This document shows positions 43,994 to 52,872 of a stretch of 64,000 bases of DNA, in pieces (positions within the stretch are counted from its first letter, which is position 1; each line of letters starts with the position of its first letter). A program made the position numbers and the translations under genes. Below the pieces are notes generated by a model that saw nothing but the letters and a program-made list of their open reading frames with translations, was not told the origin of the DNA and searched no databases. The stretch spans positions 41,965 to 105,964 of the forward strand of contig JAFRSD010000019.1 in the NCBI GenBank assembly GCA_017427775.1. The letters are read 5' to 3'. The stretch comes from Lachnospiraceae bacterium (GTDB taxonomy: Bacteria; Bacillota; Clostridia; Lachnospirales; Lachnospiraceae).

Positions 43994-45103
43994 TTAAAAC
44001 GCATTGATGGTATCAATAATGTATCGTACCTCTCTGTCCGAAAGTCCGTAATACATCGGGAGGCTTAGTTCCGTCCGGCTGATTTCTTCCGCTATCGGAA
44101 GGCTTCCTTCAGGGATTTGCAGATCTTTATAACATTCCTGGAGATGCATCGGAATCGGATAATGCTTATTCGTCACAATCCCATTGTCCCGCAAATGCAT
44201 TTCCAAAGCATCACGCTCATCACACCTGACAGCATATATATGCCAAACAGGAGAACAATCAGGAATAACATAGGGCGTCTTTACTTTGTCGTTCCTTATT
44301 CCTTCGGTATAACAATATGCTATTCTTCTGCGTTCTTCATTCATCCGATCAAGATGGGGCAACTTTACAGATAAAAAGGCTGCCTGCAACTCATCAAGCC
44401 GTGTGTTCTGTCCCTTACGGATATGATGGTATTTGTAATCAGAGCCGTAATTGCCAAGTGTTCTGATGATATCTGCCATCTCTTCATTGTCAGTGACAAT
44501 AGCTCCGGCATCGCCCAAAGCCCCGAGATTCTTCCCCGGATAAAAGCTGAAACAAGCCACATCACCAAATGTACCGACTTTTCTACCCTGATAAGTCGCA
44601 CCATGCGCTTGCGCACAGTCCTCCACGACTTTTAATCCGTATTTGTCGGCAATCCTCATTATTTCATTCATCTCACAGGGCTGACCATACAGGTGCACCG
44701 GGATAATCGCCTTTGTCTTATCCGTGATTGCCTGCTCTATCAAAGACGGATTCATGTTAAATGTACGTATGTCCGGTTCCACAAAAACCGGTCTTGCCCC
44801 AACATATGTCACCGCAAGTGCTGTCGCAATATAGGTGTTTGACGGAACCAACACCTCATCTCCGCATGTAATTCCCAATGCCTTCAGTGCCAGCACTATT
44901 GCATCCAGTCCGTTTCCGACACCGACGCAGTATTTCCGTCCGCAATACTTGGAAAAGCTTTCTTCAAAGGTCTTTCCCTCCGTTCCTCCGATATACCAGC
45001 TCCGCTCGAGAACCCTGTCAAAAGCCGCACGCAGTTCCTCGCCGAGTTCCTTTTCCATCGGACGAAATGAAACAAAAGGAATATTCACGTTCTCCTTGTT
45101 CAT
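43994..45103 (-). CDS. DegT/DnrJ-type sugar aminotransferase (FdtB-like)
   Basis: A 369-residue PLP enzyme. Lys191 in [17 protein letters not shown] binds PLP, with the Asp in [25 protein letters not shown] and [15 protein letters not shown] are typical. Likely acts on TDP-3-keto-6-deoxyhexose made by the WxcM-like domain encoded next door. Its ATG overlaps the stop of the DUF2304 gene (ATGA). Confidence 0.92.
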   Translation of the reverse strand: MNKENVNIPFVSFRPMEKELGEELRAAFDRVLERSWYIGGTEGKTFEESFSKYCGRKYCVGVGNGLDAIVLALKALGITCGDEVLVPSNTYIATALAVTYVGARPVFVEPDIRTFNMNPSLIEQAITDKTKAIIPVHLYGQPCEMNEIMRIADKYGLKVVEDCAQAHGATYQGRKVGTFGDVACFSFYPGKNLGALGDAGAIVTDNEEMADIIRTLGNYGSDYKYHHIRKGQNTRLDELQAAFLSVKLPHLDRMNEERRRIAYCYTEGIRNDKVKTPYVIPDCSPVWHIYAVRCDERDALEMHLRDNGIVTNKHYPIPMHLQECYKDLQIPEGSLPIAEEISRTELSLPMYYGLSDREVRYIIDTINAF

Positions 45104-45459
45104 TCGCTTTCTTTCCTTTCTTCATCCTGTATTAAGGCATCTTTTACAGAAAGACGTTCCGTTAGTTCTTTCAACTTTACTTCCAAAGTCGAAACCTTTA
45201 CCGATAAAGAAAAACAACGGATCAGCATAAGGAAAATCACACACAAAAAGACAAAATTAACCGCAGAATCAATCCCAATCAATTCAGCAAACCAAACGAT
45301 CAATTCCGGGAACACACTCATGAAGATCAGTGCCGCAGCAAAAAACAGCCAGAAGATAACATCCTCTATCTGCATCTGCGACTTTCGAAGCTTTCCGCGA
45401 ATATATATTCCGGTTGCCAAAGACCCTACAATTAACATGATTCTTAGAATAATCGGCAT
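45100..45459 (-). CDS. DUF2304 membrane protein
   Basis: A 119-residue protein with three predicted helices (about 4-22, 32-55, 68-88) and a coiled-coil tail ([21 protein letters not shown]). DUF2304 genes commonly sit next to a DPM1-like GT2, as here, and may help anchor it. The start at 45459 follows GAGGGTG; the longer reading runs into the GT2 gene. Confidence 0.82.
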   Translation of the reverse strand: MPIILRIMLIVGSLATGIYIRGKLRKSQMQIEDVIFWLFFAAALIFMSVFPELIVWFAELIGIDSAVNFVFLCVIFLMLIRCFSLSVKVSTLEVKLKELTERLSVKDALIQDEERKESE

Positions 45460-45461
45460 AT

Positions 45462-46157
45462 CTACACCCTCTTTCGAAACCACTGAACAATCAGAATTGA
45501 TAAGCACATTCGCGCCATATATTTAACAGAGGACCAGAACTTCAGATAACTCTCACCGGCAATTCTTTCTTTCATGGAAACCTGATGCTCCGTTACTTTC
45601 GCTCCGCAACGAAGCAAAAACGCCAGCGTATCCGGCTCCGGCCCGTAATTCACCTGTTTCGCCAAAACTTTAATCATGCTCCGGCTAAACACTCTCATGC
45701 CGGAAGTCGGATCACATATCTTCTTTCCTGTCGTTACTCTAATGCACCCACTTATAATCCGGCTCCCAATCATTCTCGCCGTCCAAGGTTTCTTATCCGT
45801 GACGAAACGAGATCCGATAACAATATCACTCTGGCTGGTTTCCGCTGCCTCCAGCAATTCTTCTATATACTTCGGATCATGCTGCCCGTCCCCGTCGTAT
45901 TGCATCGCATAAGCATAATCCTTCTTCTCAGCATATTTCATGCCGCCTTGAAAAGCTCCCGCAAGTCCAAGGTTAATCGGATAGTCCATCAAGTGATAAC
46001 CTTTTGCACGGCATATTTCGGCTGTATTATCTTTCGACCCATCGTTAACAACGATATAATCAAATTGCGGATACTTTGCCTTTAACTCCTCAACTACGCG
46101 TTCAATATTTTCCTGTTCATTGTATGCCGGAATAATCAACAGCAGTTTGCTTTGCAT
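45462..46157 (-). CDS. GT2 glycosyltransferase, polyprenyl-phosphate sugar synthase-like
   Basis: A 231-residue GT-A enzyme: KLLLIIPAYNEQENI, YIVVNDGSKDNT, MQYDGDGQHDPKYI (DxD), then FVTDKKPWTARMIGSRII and DPTSGMRVFSR. This is the DPM1-like group that transfers a sugar to polyprenyl phosphate on the cytoplasmic side. No C-terminal membrane domain; the DUF2304 partner may supply it. GGAG lies eight bases before the ATG. Confidence 0.88.
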   Translation of the reverse strand: MQSKLLLIIPAYNEQENIERVVEELKAKYPQFDYIVVNDGSKDNTAEICRAKGYHLMDYPINLGLAGAFQGGMKYAEKKDYAYAMQYDGDGQHDPKYIEELLEAAETSQSDIVIGSRFVTDKKPWTARMIGSRIISGCIRVTTGKKICDPTSGMRVFSRSMIKVLAKQVNYGPEPDTLAFLLRCGAKVTEHQVSMKERIAGESYLKFWSSVKYMARMCLSILIVQWFRKRV

Positions 46158-46177
46158 TCTTGCTTCTCCATCCAATA

Positions 46178-47113
46178 CTATCGGTTCTTTCTTGCATTTT
46201 TCCAATTAATCCATCCCGTGTACATGATAAACGGCCAATACAGTAAATAGTACACGATTCGGCGAGCCCCTTTATATTTCGGAAGTCTCGCCTTCTCCAT
46301 ATAAAACCGCAGTCCCATTCGTTTCAGGCAGTTATATGGCTTTTGAAAAACGCCGTATCGTTGATCATATGGAAATATATATTTCCTATATATTACCATC
46401 ATATCCTGCATAAACATCTCGCTGTATGTCCCTGCGCTCGAAACTCCGGAAAGTCTGGCTATCGCTTCAGTCTTATCGAGATAGCCGAACTTTACTCCAT
46501 TATTCGAAAGCATTATCCAATAAGGGTAGTCTTCTATCAATCGAATGTCTTCATCAAATAAGCCATATTGAGAAAACACTTCTCTTCTGAAAAATGCTGC
46601 CGGCGCAGGAAGATAATTTCTGGCGAACAGCCTGTCTCTCTGTTTTTTTACGTCGTACGATTTTAAAAGATCAATGTTTGATTCACACGAAACAAGATTT
46701 TTCCGAATTTCTCCTTCCGGTGTGATTCCAACCATTCCTCCGAACACCAGCAATGATCCAGTTTCACGGACAAACGATACATATTCCGAAATTGCAGATG
46801 TCCCGGCAAGCATATCTTCTGCGGCAAGCAGTTTAATAAACTCTCCTTTAGCTTCTTTAAGAGCGCCGTTTACATTCTTTACGGTACCCTTATTCTCCGT
46901 TGAGTGCAACACAATCGCTCTCTTGAAAGAACTACCCGCAATTGACGTTTTAATTCTGTCCTCCACTGAAGCAAAGTTCGGAGAACCATCATCGGCGAAG
47001 ATCACTTCAATCAGAGAATAGTCTTGTTTCATCACGCTATTCAACGTATCAAAAATCCCTTCCAGGTTTTTGTAAGATAGAATAATGATGGATACAAGCC
47101 CTTCTTCAATCAT
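46178..47113 (-). CDS. GT2 glycosyltransferase
   Basis: A 311-residue GT-A enzyme with VSIIILSYKNLEGIFDTLNS, EVIFADDGSPN, an ED region in IKLLAAEDMLAG and the FRREVFSQYGLFDEDIRLIEDYPYW acceptor-site pattern of amylovoran/capsule-type GT2s. C-terminal amphipathic helix (RIVYYLLYWPFIMYTGWINW). Probably adds a sugar to the lipid-linked glycan. Confidence 0.88.
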   Translation of the reverse strand: MIEEGLVSIIILSYKNLEGIFDTLNSVMKQDYSLIEVIFADDGSPNFASVEDRIKTSIAGSSFKRAIVLHSTENKGTVKNVNGALKEAKGEFIKLLAAEDMLAGTSAISEYVSFVRETGSLLVFGGMVGITPEGEIRKNLVSCESNIDLLKSYDVKKQRDRLFARNYLPAPAAFFRREVFSQYGLFDEDIRLIEDYPYWIMLSNNGVKFGYLDKTEAIARLSGVSSAGTYSEMFMQDMMVIYRKYIFPYDQRYGVFQKPYNCLKRMGLRFYMEKARLPKYKGARRIVYYLLYWPFIMYTGWINWKNARKNR

Positions 47114-47159
47114 TTTCCGTTAACCCTTTCCCTACAAGACATGGCGATTCATAAGACAT

Positions 47160-49655
47160 TTACTCAGATATCTTCCAAACACTTACTGCACACCCTGCGC
47201 TGTCTTTTGTATTTGCTGCCCCGATTTTTCGCTGTATTTGAGATATGTCTCCGGTGAAGGTCTCTACATGCTCTGCCTCATAAACCTTCATAAAAGTATC
47301 TTGATCCTCCCCATTAAAAAAGTACAACTGAAGAAGCATCGAATCCGGCATATTTATCTCACATGCAAAAGCTGAAAGTCTTCCTTCCTCTTCAAATATC
47401 ATGAGCGCCTCCTCCGGCATGAAAGCTCTGCCGTTTTCAGCCTCTGTCAGCCGCCTGTCATATACCTTCACCCCATCCTTCACATAAATAACTCGTCCAC
47501 AATCGAACGGTTGATCGCCTCGAACAATCCAACCGTTAACACTGTCATCCACCGTCTTAAAGTATACCATCCAGTCATTCGCCACACGCGAATTGCTCAT
47601 GGTGCAATTTGCTATCGCGCCCTCTGCCGGCTTTTCAACAGAGAACATGCCTAACATTGTCGTCCCCTCTGATGACTCTTTCTGAGAAAAATCCCAGTCT
47701 CTGTAATAACTTAATGCAGAGCATGATCGTAGTAGTCTATAATCTGCAACCATATAGATTTCCGGGACATTTTCCGGATGTGTATATGTTAAGATTTTCG
47801 ATATCTCATCCTCAGAAAAAAGGCCTTTCTCTTTAAGAATGCTTTCTGCCTGCGCTCTGGATGTGGGAAGAATCTCCTTTAACACTATGCTTGCATTTCG
47901 GTTGCTCCCCAAAAGATTGCTCACATACATAGACCCGTCAACACCGCAATTTTGGAGCATTCTTGCTATTCCTGAGGATAACTTGGCGTTATCGGTCGCC
48001 ATCATTGTTGCAAGCCAGAAGAAAAACTCTCCGTCATAAGTTCCGCCGTCCGCTATTGCTCTTCGTTCTCCATAGTATTCATAAATATACCCAAGACTCC
48101 AAAAGTCAGCAATTACCGCTTCCTCGGGCGTATTATCACGAACCCATATCATAGCAGACTCAATGGGTTTTTCAATCACGGGCTTCTGATATTTTGTGAT
48201 TAAATAAGCGCTCTCTACGTTTCCTGCCACAACGGATATTAGAAGCGCCGCTACGGTAATCCGCGGATTTTTAATCCAACCTAAAAAGAATCCTCCCAAA
48301 AGGATTGCCACGGCAACCGCAATGCTCCATTTCGTTGCCAAAACAAGCGTCCCAAATAAAGCCATTGCCAAAAACATATAGACGAGTCTTCGAAAGAAAA
48401 CCCCACGATCCTTTGCAAGAATCCATCGCCGTATTGTTTCAAAACCAAAGGCAACAATCAAGGCCGTAGGTAAGATCAAAAACTGCATATAACGGATTCC
48501 GAAAAGAATCATCACTGCCGCCCCCATAAACCACGTCCCTATAGCGGTATATAAGAATACTCTCTCTCCGTCCGCTTCCGTTTTTCCCTTGAAAAAAAGG
48601 ACTCCTTTTCCCACTAAAACCACCAGTGAATAGGAAAGCAAAAGCAGCATCATTAAGCCGCCGATATAACTCATAAAGTCATTACTGATTGTAATAAACC
48701 AATACCAGAAATGTTTCGAACGGATTAGGGCCACACCTTCCAATTCCGAAACAAATACCGCTGCACTCGGCCAAGGTTCCGCACTTCCTTTGGACGGGGA
48801 CAGGAAACTCATCATCGTGGAATAAAACATTCTCCCGCCGGCAATAGCGCTGATTACAGCAGCAATTCCAAGAAAGATACCGGGAATGACAATGTTGCAT
48901 TCCTTTTTCTTCTCCTTTCTTCGCAGAAAGCACGTAACCAGCACACCAACCGCAGCCGTTCCAAATGCAATGCACACATATACAAAAAACATCTGCCAGC
49001 ACAAATACAAAAGAAGTATCGCTGCACTAGCAATCAGACCGTAACCAATGGCTGATTTCTTTGTCTTAGCAAGAACACATTCAAAAACCGACAGAACAAT
49101 AATGATTGCAAGCAGACCAATCATCGCGTCAGTATCAAAAACGCTGAAACAGGAATGGTTAAAAAACGGAGGTGCCAGTGCCGCCACTAATGCGCCAAGA
49201 GCACTCGATGCCCGAGATATCCGCTTCTTTAAAAACAGGTATATCGGCACTGTGAAGAGTGCCAGAAAGACTGAGCACAAATGGATCGCAAGCTGATAGA
49301 TACTTATTCGAATCCCTATTCCATTTAAACCAAACCAAATCAAGGCTGCCACAGCACTCAACAGATTGGGAGTACGGCTTTTACTGTTTGTTTTTACCGG
49401 CGTCATAAGAGGGTCTTCCGCCCTGGAATTAAAAAGCGTAATAGATGAAATGCCCCCCTCAGTAAACTCTTTTGCCTTCCGAATATAGTAATATGTATCC
49501 GTATCGTAAGAGTACGTTCCTTCGCTCCCCGTATACATTTCCTTCTCAGCGTCATTCCATTTTCGTCCGATAGGCTGGCAGAACAAGAATACAAGTGTGA
49601 TCATTCCCAGAATAATCAAGACATCAATCCAGGGATTGTTCTTTTTCTGTTCCAT
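47160..49655 (-). CDS. STT3/PglB-type oligosaccharyltransferase
   Basis: An 831-residue polytopic protein with about 12 helices and a C-terminal soluble domain. First DxD in SYDTDTYYYIRKA (Asp51, Asp53), second in FDTDAMIG (Asp174, Asp176), and a TIxE/SVSE-like Glu (VSELEG, Glu304). The acceptor motif, normally WWDYG, reads FWSLGY (518-523), followed by AIADGGTYDGEFFFWLATMM, which strongly resembles PglB/AglB after WWDYG. It should transfer a lipid-linked glycan to Asn in N-X-S/T outside the cell. It is embedded in a sugar operon near a pilus operon. The changed WWDYG leaves some doubt on activity. Confidence 0.85.
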   Translation of the reverse strand: MEQKKNNPWIDVLIILGMITLVFLFCQPIGRKWNDAEKEMYTGSEGTYSYDTDTYYYIRKAKEFTEGGISSITLFNSRAEDPLMTPVKTNSKSRTPNLLSAVAALIWFGLNGIGIRISIYQLAIHLCSVFLALFTVPIYLFLKKRISRASSALGALVAALAPPFFNHSCFSVFDTDAMIGLLAIIIVLSVFECVLAKTKKSAIGYGLIASAAILLLYLCWQMFFVYVCIAFGTAAVGVLVTCFLRRKEKKKECNIVIPGIFLGIAAVISAIAGGRMFYSTMMSFLSPSKGSAEPWPSAAVFVSELEGVALIRSKHFWYWFITISNDFMSYIGGLMMLLLLSYSLVVLVGKGVLFFKGKTEADGERVFLYTAIGTWFMGAAVMILFGIRYMQFLILPTALIVAFGFETIRRWILAKDRGVFFRRLVYMFLAMALFGTLVLATKWSIAVAVAILLGGFFLGWIKNPRITVAALLISVVAGNVESAYLITKYQKPVIEKPIESAMIWVRDNTPEEAVIADFWSLGYIYEYYGERRAIADGGTYDGEFFFWLATMMATDNAKLSSGIARMLQNCGVDGSMYVSNLLGSNRNASIVLKEILPTSRAQAESILKEKGLFSEDEISKILTYTHPENVPEIYMVADYRLLRSCSALSYYRDWDFSQKESSEGTTMLGMFSVEKPAEGAIANCTMSNSRVANDWMVYFKTVDDSVNGWIVRGDQPFDCGRVIYVKDGVKVYDRRLTEAENGRAFMPEEALMIFEEEGRLSAFACEINMPDSMLLQLYFFNGEDQDTFMKVYEAEHVETFTGDISQIQRKIGAANTKDSAGCAVSVWKISE

Positions 49656-51009
49656 GCTCCGCCCTCCTTTTCAATAAACTCTTTAACACGGTAAAACCAA
49701 ATATAACAGCAACTACCACACAGATCCCGATCAATACCAAAGACATTATGGAAAGACACTTCACAAATGACATCATACGGTCAGTGGTCTTCGCAGCTAT
49801 CGTTCCGTGCTGCTCTACACTGTCAAAATGAAACAAATCGCCACCATACAGCGGCGTGGCATTATTTAACGTGTCCCATAACCACCAATAGCACACGCCA
49901 CCAAAGAGGAAACCATACCATTTATGCGTGTAAAGCGCCAAAAAAGACAGCAACGGAATTCCGATTATCAAAGGAAGGCTGTCTTTTTGATATCCCATAT
50001 AATCGCCGGAATATGCATTTAGAAACTCATGAACGGAAACGCATGCAACAACCAGTGAAACGGAAATCCAACCCAAAACATTACAAGCCTTCGTTATCCA
50101 ATCAGGTTCCATCTTTTCAGGAGTGGTATTGTGTTCTCTGGAAACTTCGATGATCAAATAAAGAAACGCCACCCAGAGCCCCAAATATGAGGAAATCACC
50201 GGTTGGATCATTCCGAAACGAAATTGATACATTGAGCATCGAATTAAAGCCGACGCCACAAGAAAAGCCGCACCGGGTGCCGTCTGACGTAAAGCAATCA
50301 GCAACGCCCCGACAGCGAAACAAATCAAAGAATAATAGTCATATTGTCCCATAGTGGTATCATATACAACGAAAAGCATGTAAAGAATCATGCTAATCGC
50401 CACAAACCAATAATCCGACGCTCTTCGCCCCGGCGGGAGGGAATTGTTGTTTTTATCAAGCCAGTCCATGAAGCGCTTGATCTGCACATTCATCCCCTTA
50501 AGCGGGGGCTCTTCCGTCACGGTGAGGGTGGAACGGATAAAGAGGACTGTGAGAAGCAGATGAACAACGGCGACGACTTTCGCCAATAAGATCCAGAACT
50601 CGGTGCTTTTCGCACCGTCGCGGAACACCTCGCCGTACTCCGGGAGGTCCGAAACAAGAGATACCGGCGCGCCGCCGTTACCGAATTGAAGCAAAAGAAT
50701 CAAGAGAAACGCGGCCGCGGCAGAGATTCCGTATCCAAGCAGGCTTCTCATATAGTGACCGACAATAACCGCTATCGCGGAAAGAAGCATCATGACGATC
50801 AGTGCCGTTGAAAGCTGTTCACAGCTGTCCGTCCGGAGCGCGATCGCCGCTACCGACACATGAAAACAAAGCGCAAGCAGAACAACCGTCCCGACTTTCG
50901 CCGCGAGATAGTATTTGCGTACGTCACCGAAAGGAACCGGCCGTACTTTCGTAAGCGCCGCAAGGCTGATCGTCTCGCCGCCGCGCTTCTGGTTCTTGGG
51001 TTCTTTCAT
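49624..51009 (-). CDS. Polytopic membrane protein of unknown function, first gene of glycan operon
   Basis: A 461-residue protein with about 11 helices, not recognised. The start at 51009 (MKEPKNQKRGG) follows AGGAG with a five-base gap; the longer reading uses a GTG. It overlaps the STT3 start by 32 bases, so the two are coupled. It could be a flippase or sugar-lipid synthase-like partner, but it lacks the Wzx, PglK and Wzy motifs I know. Its promoter is at 51057-51085. Confidence 0.75.
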   Translation of the reverse strand: MKEPKNQKRGGETISLAALTKVRPVPFGDVRKYYLAAKVGTVVLLALCFHVSVAAIALRTDSCEQLSTALIVMMLLSAIAVIVGHYMRSLLGYGISAAAAFLLILLLQFGNGGAPVSLVSDLPEYGEVFRDGAKSTEFWILLAKVVAVVHLLLTVLFIRSTLTVTEEPPLKGMNVQIKRFMDWLDKNNNSLPPGRRASDYWFVAISMILYMLFVVYDTTMGQYDYYSLICFAVGALLIALRQTAPGAAFLVASALIRCSMYQFRFGMIQPVISSYLGLWVAFLYLIIEVSREHNTTPEKMEPDWITKACNVLGWISVSLVVACVSVHEFLNAYSGDYMGYQKDSLPLIIGIPLLSFLALYTHKWYGFLFGGVCYWWLWDTLNNATPLYGGDLFHFDSVEQHGTIAAKTTDRMMSFVKCLSIMSLVLIGICVVVAVIFGFTVLKSLLKRRAEHGTEKEQSLD

Positions 51010-51025
51010 ATACACTCCTCAATCA

Positions 51026-51044
51026 TGCCAATATAATTATGGCA
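51026..51044. promoter_or_regulatory. Inverted repeat between glycan-operon promoter and start
   Basis: TGCCA-N9-TGGCA, with A/T-rich centre partly self-complementary. Placed just after the predicted transcription start; candidate operator or 5' hairpin. Confidence 0.4.
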
Positions 51045-51056
51045 ATCGTACACTAT

Positions 51057-51085
51057 ATTGTAACATACTATTCAGCGGATTGCAA
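51057..51085 (-). promoter_or_regulatory. Glycan operon promoter
   Basis: On minus: TTGCAA (51085-51080), 17 bases, TACAAT (51062-51057). The operon runs at least to 43065 with short gaps or overlaps. Confidence 0.72.
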
Positions 51086-51138
51086 AAAACTTTATTCGGA
51101 CGGGGCAATATGTTTCTCATTTTCATGAAAACCGCCGT

Positions 51139-51166
51139 TGCATTATCGCTTTCGTTTGCTATAATG
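51139..51166 (+). promoter_or_regulatory. trmB promoter
   Basis: TTGCAT (51139-51144), 16 bases, TATAAT (51161-51166), 40 bases before the trmB ATG. Confidence 0.7.
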
Positions 51167-51206
51167 GTGACGATACAATAATCGATTCCGCATTACGGAG
51201 GAAACC

Positions 51207-51857
51207 ATGAGGCTCAGAAATATACCGGGCGCCAGAGAGGAAATGCTGGTAAACCCTTACATAATACAAGTTCCCGAAGAGCACCGCGGGCAGTGGCATG
51301 CATTCTTGGGAAATAAAAAGCCGATTCATATCGAAATCGGCATGGGCAAAGGACAATTCCTGACGGCACTTGCTGCCGCCAATCCTGATATCTTTTATAT
51401 CGGCATCGAAAAATACTCGAGCGTATTGCTTCGCGCGCTTACGAAGCAGGCAGAGCTTGATCTGCCGAACCTTCGTTTCCTCCGGCTTGACGCCGAACAG
51501 ATCACTGATGTATTCGCTCCGGGCGAAGTGGAACGGATCTACCTGAACTTCTCAGACCCGTGGCCGAAGGACCGCCATGCACACCGCAGGCTTACATCCG
51601 ACCGTTTTCTTGCGCGCTATGAGCAGTTCCTTGCGCCGGGCGGCTGCATCATGTTCAAGACCGACAACCGAGGGCTTTTCGATTATTCCCTCGAAACCGC
51701 TGCGGCCTGCGGCTGGAACTGTGAAGACGTCACTTATGACCTTCATAACAGCCCCTACGAGGAAGGCAACTTCCATACCGAGTACGAAGACCGCTTCTCC
51801 GCCCTTGGAAACCCTATATATCGTGTGGTCTTGAGGCCTCGAAAACAAGAAGAATAA
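51207..51857 (+). CDS. trmB: tRNA (guanine-N7-)-methyltransferase
   Basis: A 216-residue TrmB that makes m7G46 in tRNA. Motifs IEIGMGKGQFLTALA (SAM), YIGIEKYSSVLLRAL, RIYLNFSDPWPKDRHAHRRL and the C-terminal TEYEDRF. CGGAGG precedes the ATG. Directly upstream of a tRNA gene, though that has its own promoter. Confidence 0.97.
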   Translation: MRLRNIPGAREEMLVNPYIIQVPEEHRGQWHAFLGNKKPIHIEIGMGKGQFLTALAAANPDIFYIGIEKYSSVLLRALTKQAELDLPNLRFLRLDAEQITDVFAPGEVERIYLNFSDPWPKDRHAHRRLTSDRFLARYEQFLAPGGCIMFKTDNRGLFDYSLETAAACGWNCEDVTYDLHNSPYEEGNFHTEYEDRFSALGNPIYRVVLRPRKQEE

Positions 51858-51885
51858 AAAAATTGATTTTTTCTCAAATTTCCTC

Positions 51886-51914
51886 TTGCAATTTCAGATA
51901 ACCTGTAATATAAT
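51886..51914 (+). promoter_or_regulatory. tRNA-Lys promoter
   Basis: TTGCAA (51886-51891), 17 bases, TATAAT (51909-51914), 43 bases before the tRNA. Confidence 0.78.
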
Positions 51915-51957
51915 CACACTTGCGTTCACGAAAACGCAGCGAAACAATCGCATAGTT

Positions 51958-52030
51958 GCACCTCTAGCTCAGTTGGTAGAGCACCTGACTCTTAATCAGG
52001 GTGTCCAGGGTTCGAGCCCCTGGAGGTGCA
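51958..52030 (+). tRNA. tRNA-Lys (CUU)
   Basis: 73 bases. Acceptor GCACCTC pairs with GAGGTGC, D-arm AGCTCAGTTGGTAGAGC, anticodon stem CCTGA/TCAGG around CTCTTAA (anticodon CTT), T-arm CCAGG GTTCGAG CCCTGG. CCA is not encoded; the discriminator is A52030. A run of eight T's at 52073-52080 may end the transcript. Confidence 0.97.
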
Positions 52031-52166
52031 TAGAAGGTCTCCATTTGACGACATGATTCGTTGGGCGGGGGCTTTTTTTTGCGCTTTTTCAGGCTTAACA
52101 GCCGTTTACGCGGCGCAGCCGGTCCGGCCGCGCCCTCAAAAAGTCAGCTATCACTCCGCCTGTCAC

Positions 52167-52793
52167 TTACTCCTCAGGTGCTTCCAGACCGGGATGACAA
52201 TACCAGCGGCCTTTCACTTTCAAGACAACATAAGTCTCGGTCCCCGTATCATCCGGAAAGCCGTCATTATAAGAATATGTATAGGGGATTTTTGCAATCG
52301 CAACCTTCTCAACAACGGTGATGTCGCAGCCTGCGTGCATTTCGAGGATATCCTCCATGACATCCTTGTACATATCGGTATCCGAAGCGTATTCCGTTAC
52401 CGCAGTCTTTCCGTACTTTGCCTTGTAGTTGCCGGCCTCCGAAGCTTTCCAGTCCTCAAAACCTTTTTCAATCGCTTCCAGATCGTCAAATAAGTCGAGC
52501 TTCATTGCCTTACTACACTTATCGTTATAGATGGTGCTCTTAACGAAATCGTCAAATATGATGTCGTCAGACGAGCGGATGGTCTGCTCGGCGGCACCGG
52601 CTGCCGAGCGGTTCGGATTGTTGATGACAAGCTTTACAAGGAAATAGACCCCGATGGCAACAACAACCAGCGCAATCGTTGCAATGAAAACCTTCTTCCT
52701 GAGACTGTCGATCTTCATTTCGGCACTTTCCTTCACCTGCTTTTCGAGGGCCAGCGCCTGTTCTACGCTTCTTTTCTTATCTTTTTTACTCAT
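52167..52793 (-). CDS. Single-pass membrane protein, unknown
   Basis: A 208-residue protein: charged N-terminal helix (EQALALEKQVKESAEMKIDS), one transmembrane segment (about 34-54, VFIATIALVVVAIGVYFLVK) and an outside domain ending in a short beta pattern (TETYVVLKVKGRWYCHPGLE) like its neighbour. The start at 52793 (MSKKDKK) follows GAGGAT. Not recognised. Its closing 'K(V)GG/KGRWY' strand also appears in the zinc-ribbon protein just upstream (KVGGKWYLL), so the two outer domains may be related, NTF2-like folds. Confidence 0.72.
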   Translation of the reverse strand: MSKKDKKRSVEQALALEKQVKESAEMKIDSLRKKVFIATIALVVVAIGVYFLVKLVINNPNRSAAGAAEQTIRSSDDIIFDDFVKSTIYNDKCSKAMKLDLFDDLEAIEKGFEDWKASEAGNYKAKYGKTAVTEYASDTDMYKDVMEDILEMHAGCDITVVEKVAIAKIPYTYSYNDGFPDDTGTETYVVLKVKGRWYCHPGLEAPEE

Positions 52794-52872
52794 ATAATCC
52801 TCATTTACGGAAAAGAAACCCCGGAACGCCATCGCGCCCCGGGGATAATCTCAAACTGTTCTGAGCAGATGA

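Noticed and set aside
52073..52080. Classical terminator after tRNA-Lys
   Set aside because: There is a run of eight T's, but no clear stem directly before it; left as a possibility in the tRNA entry.
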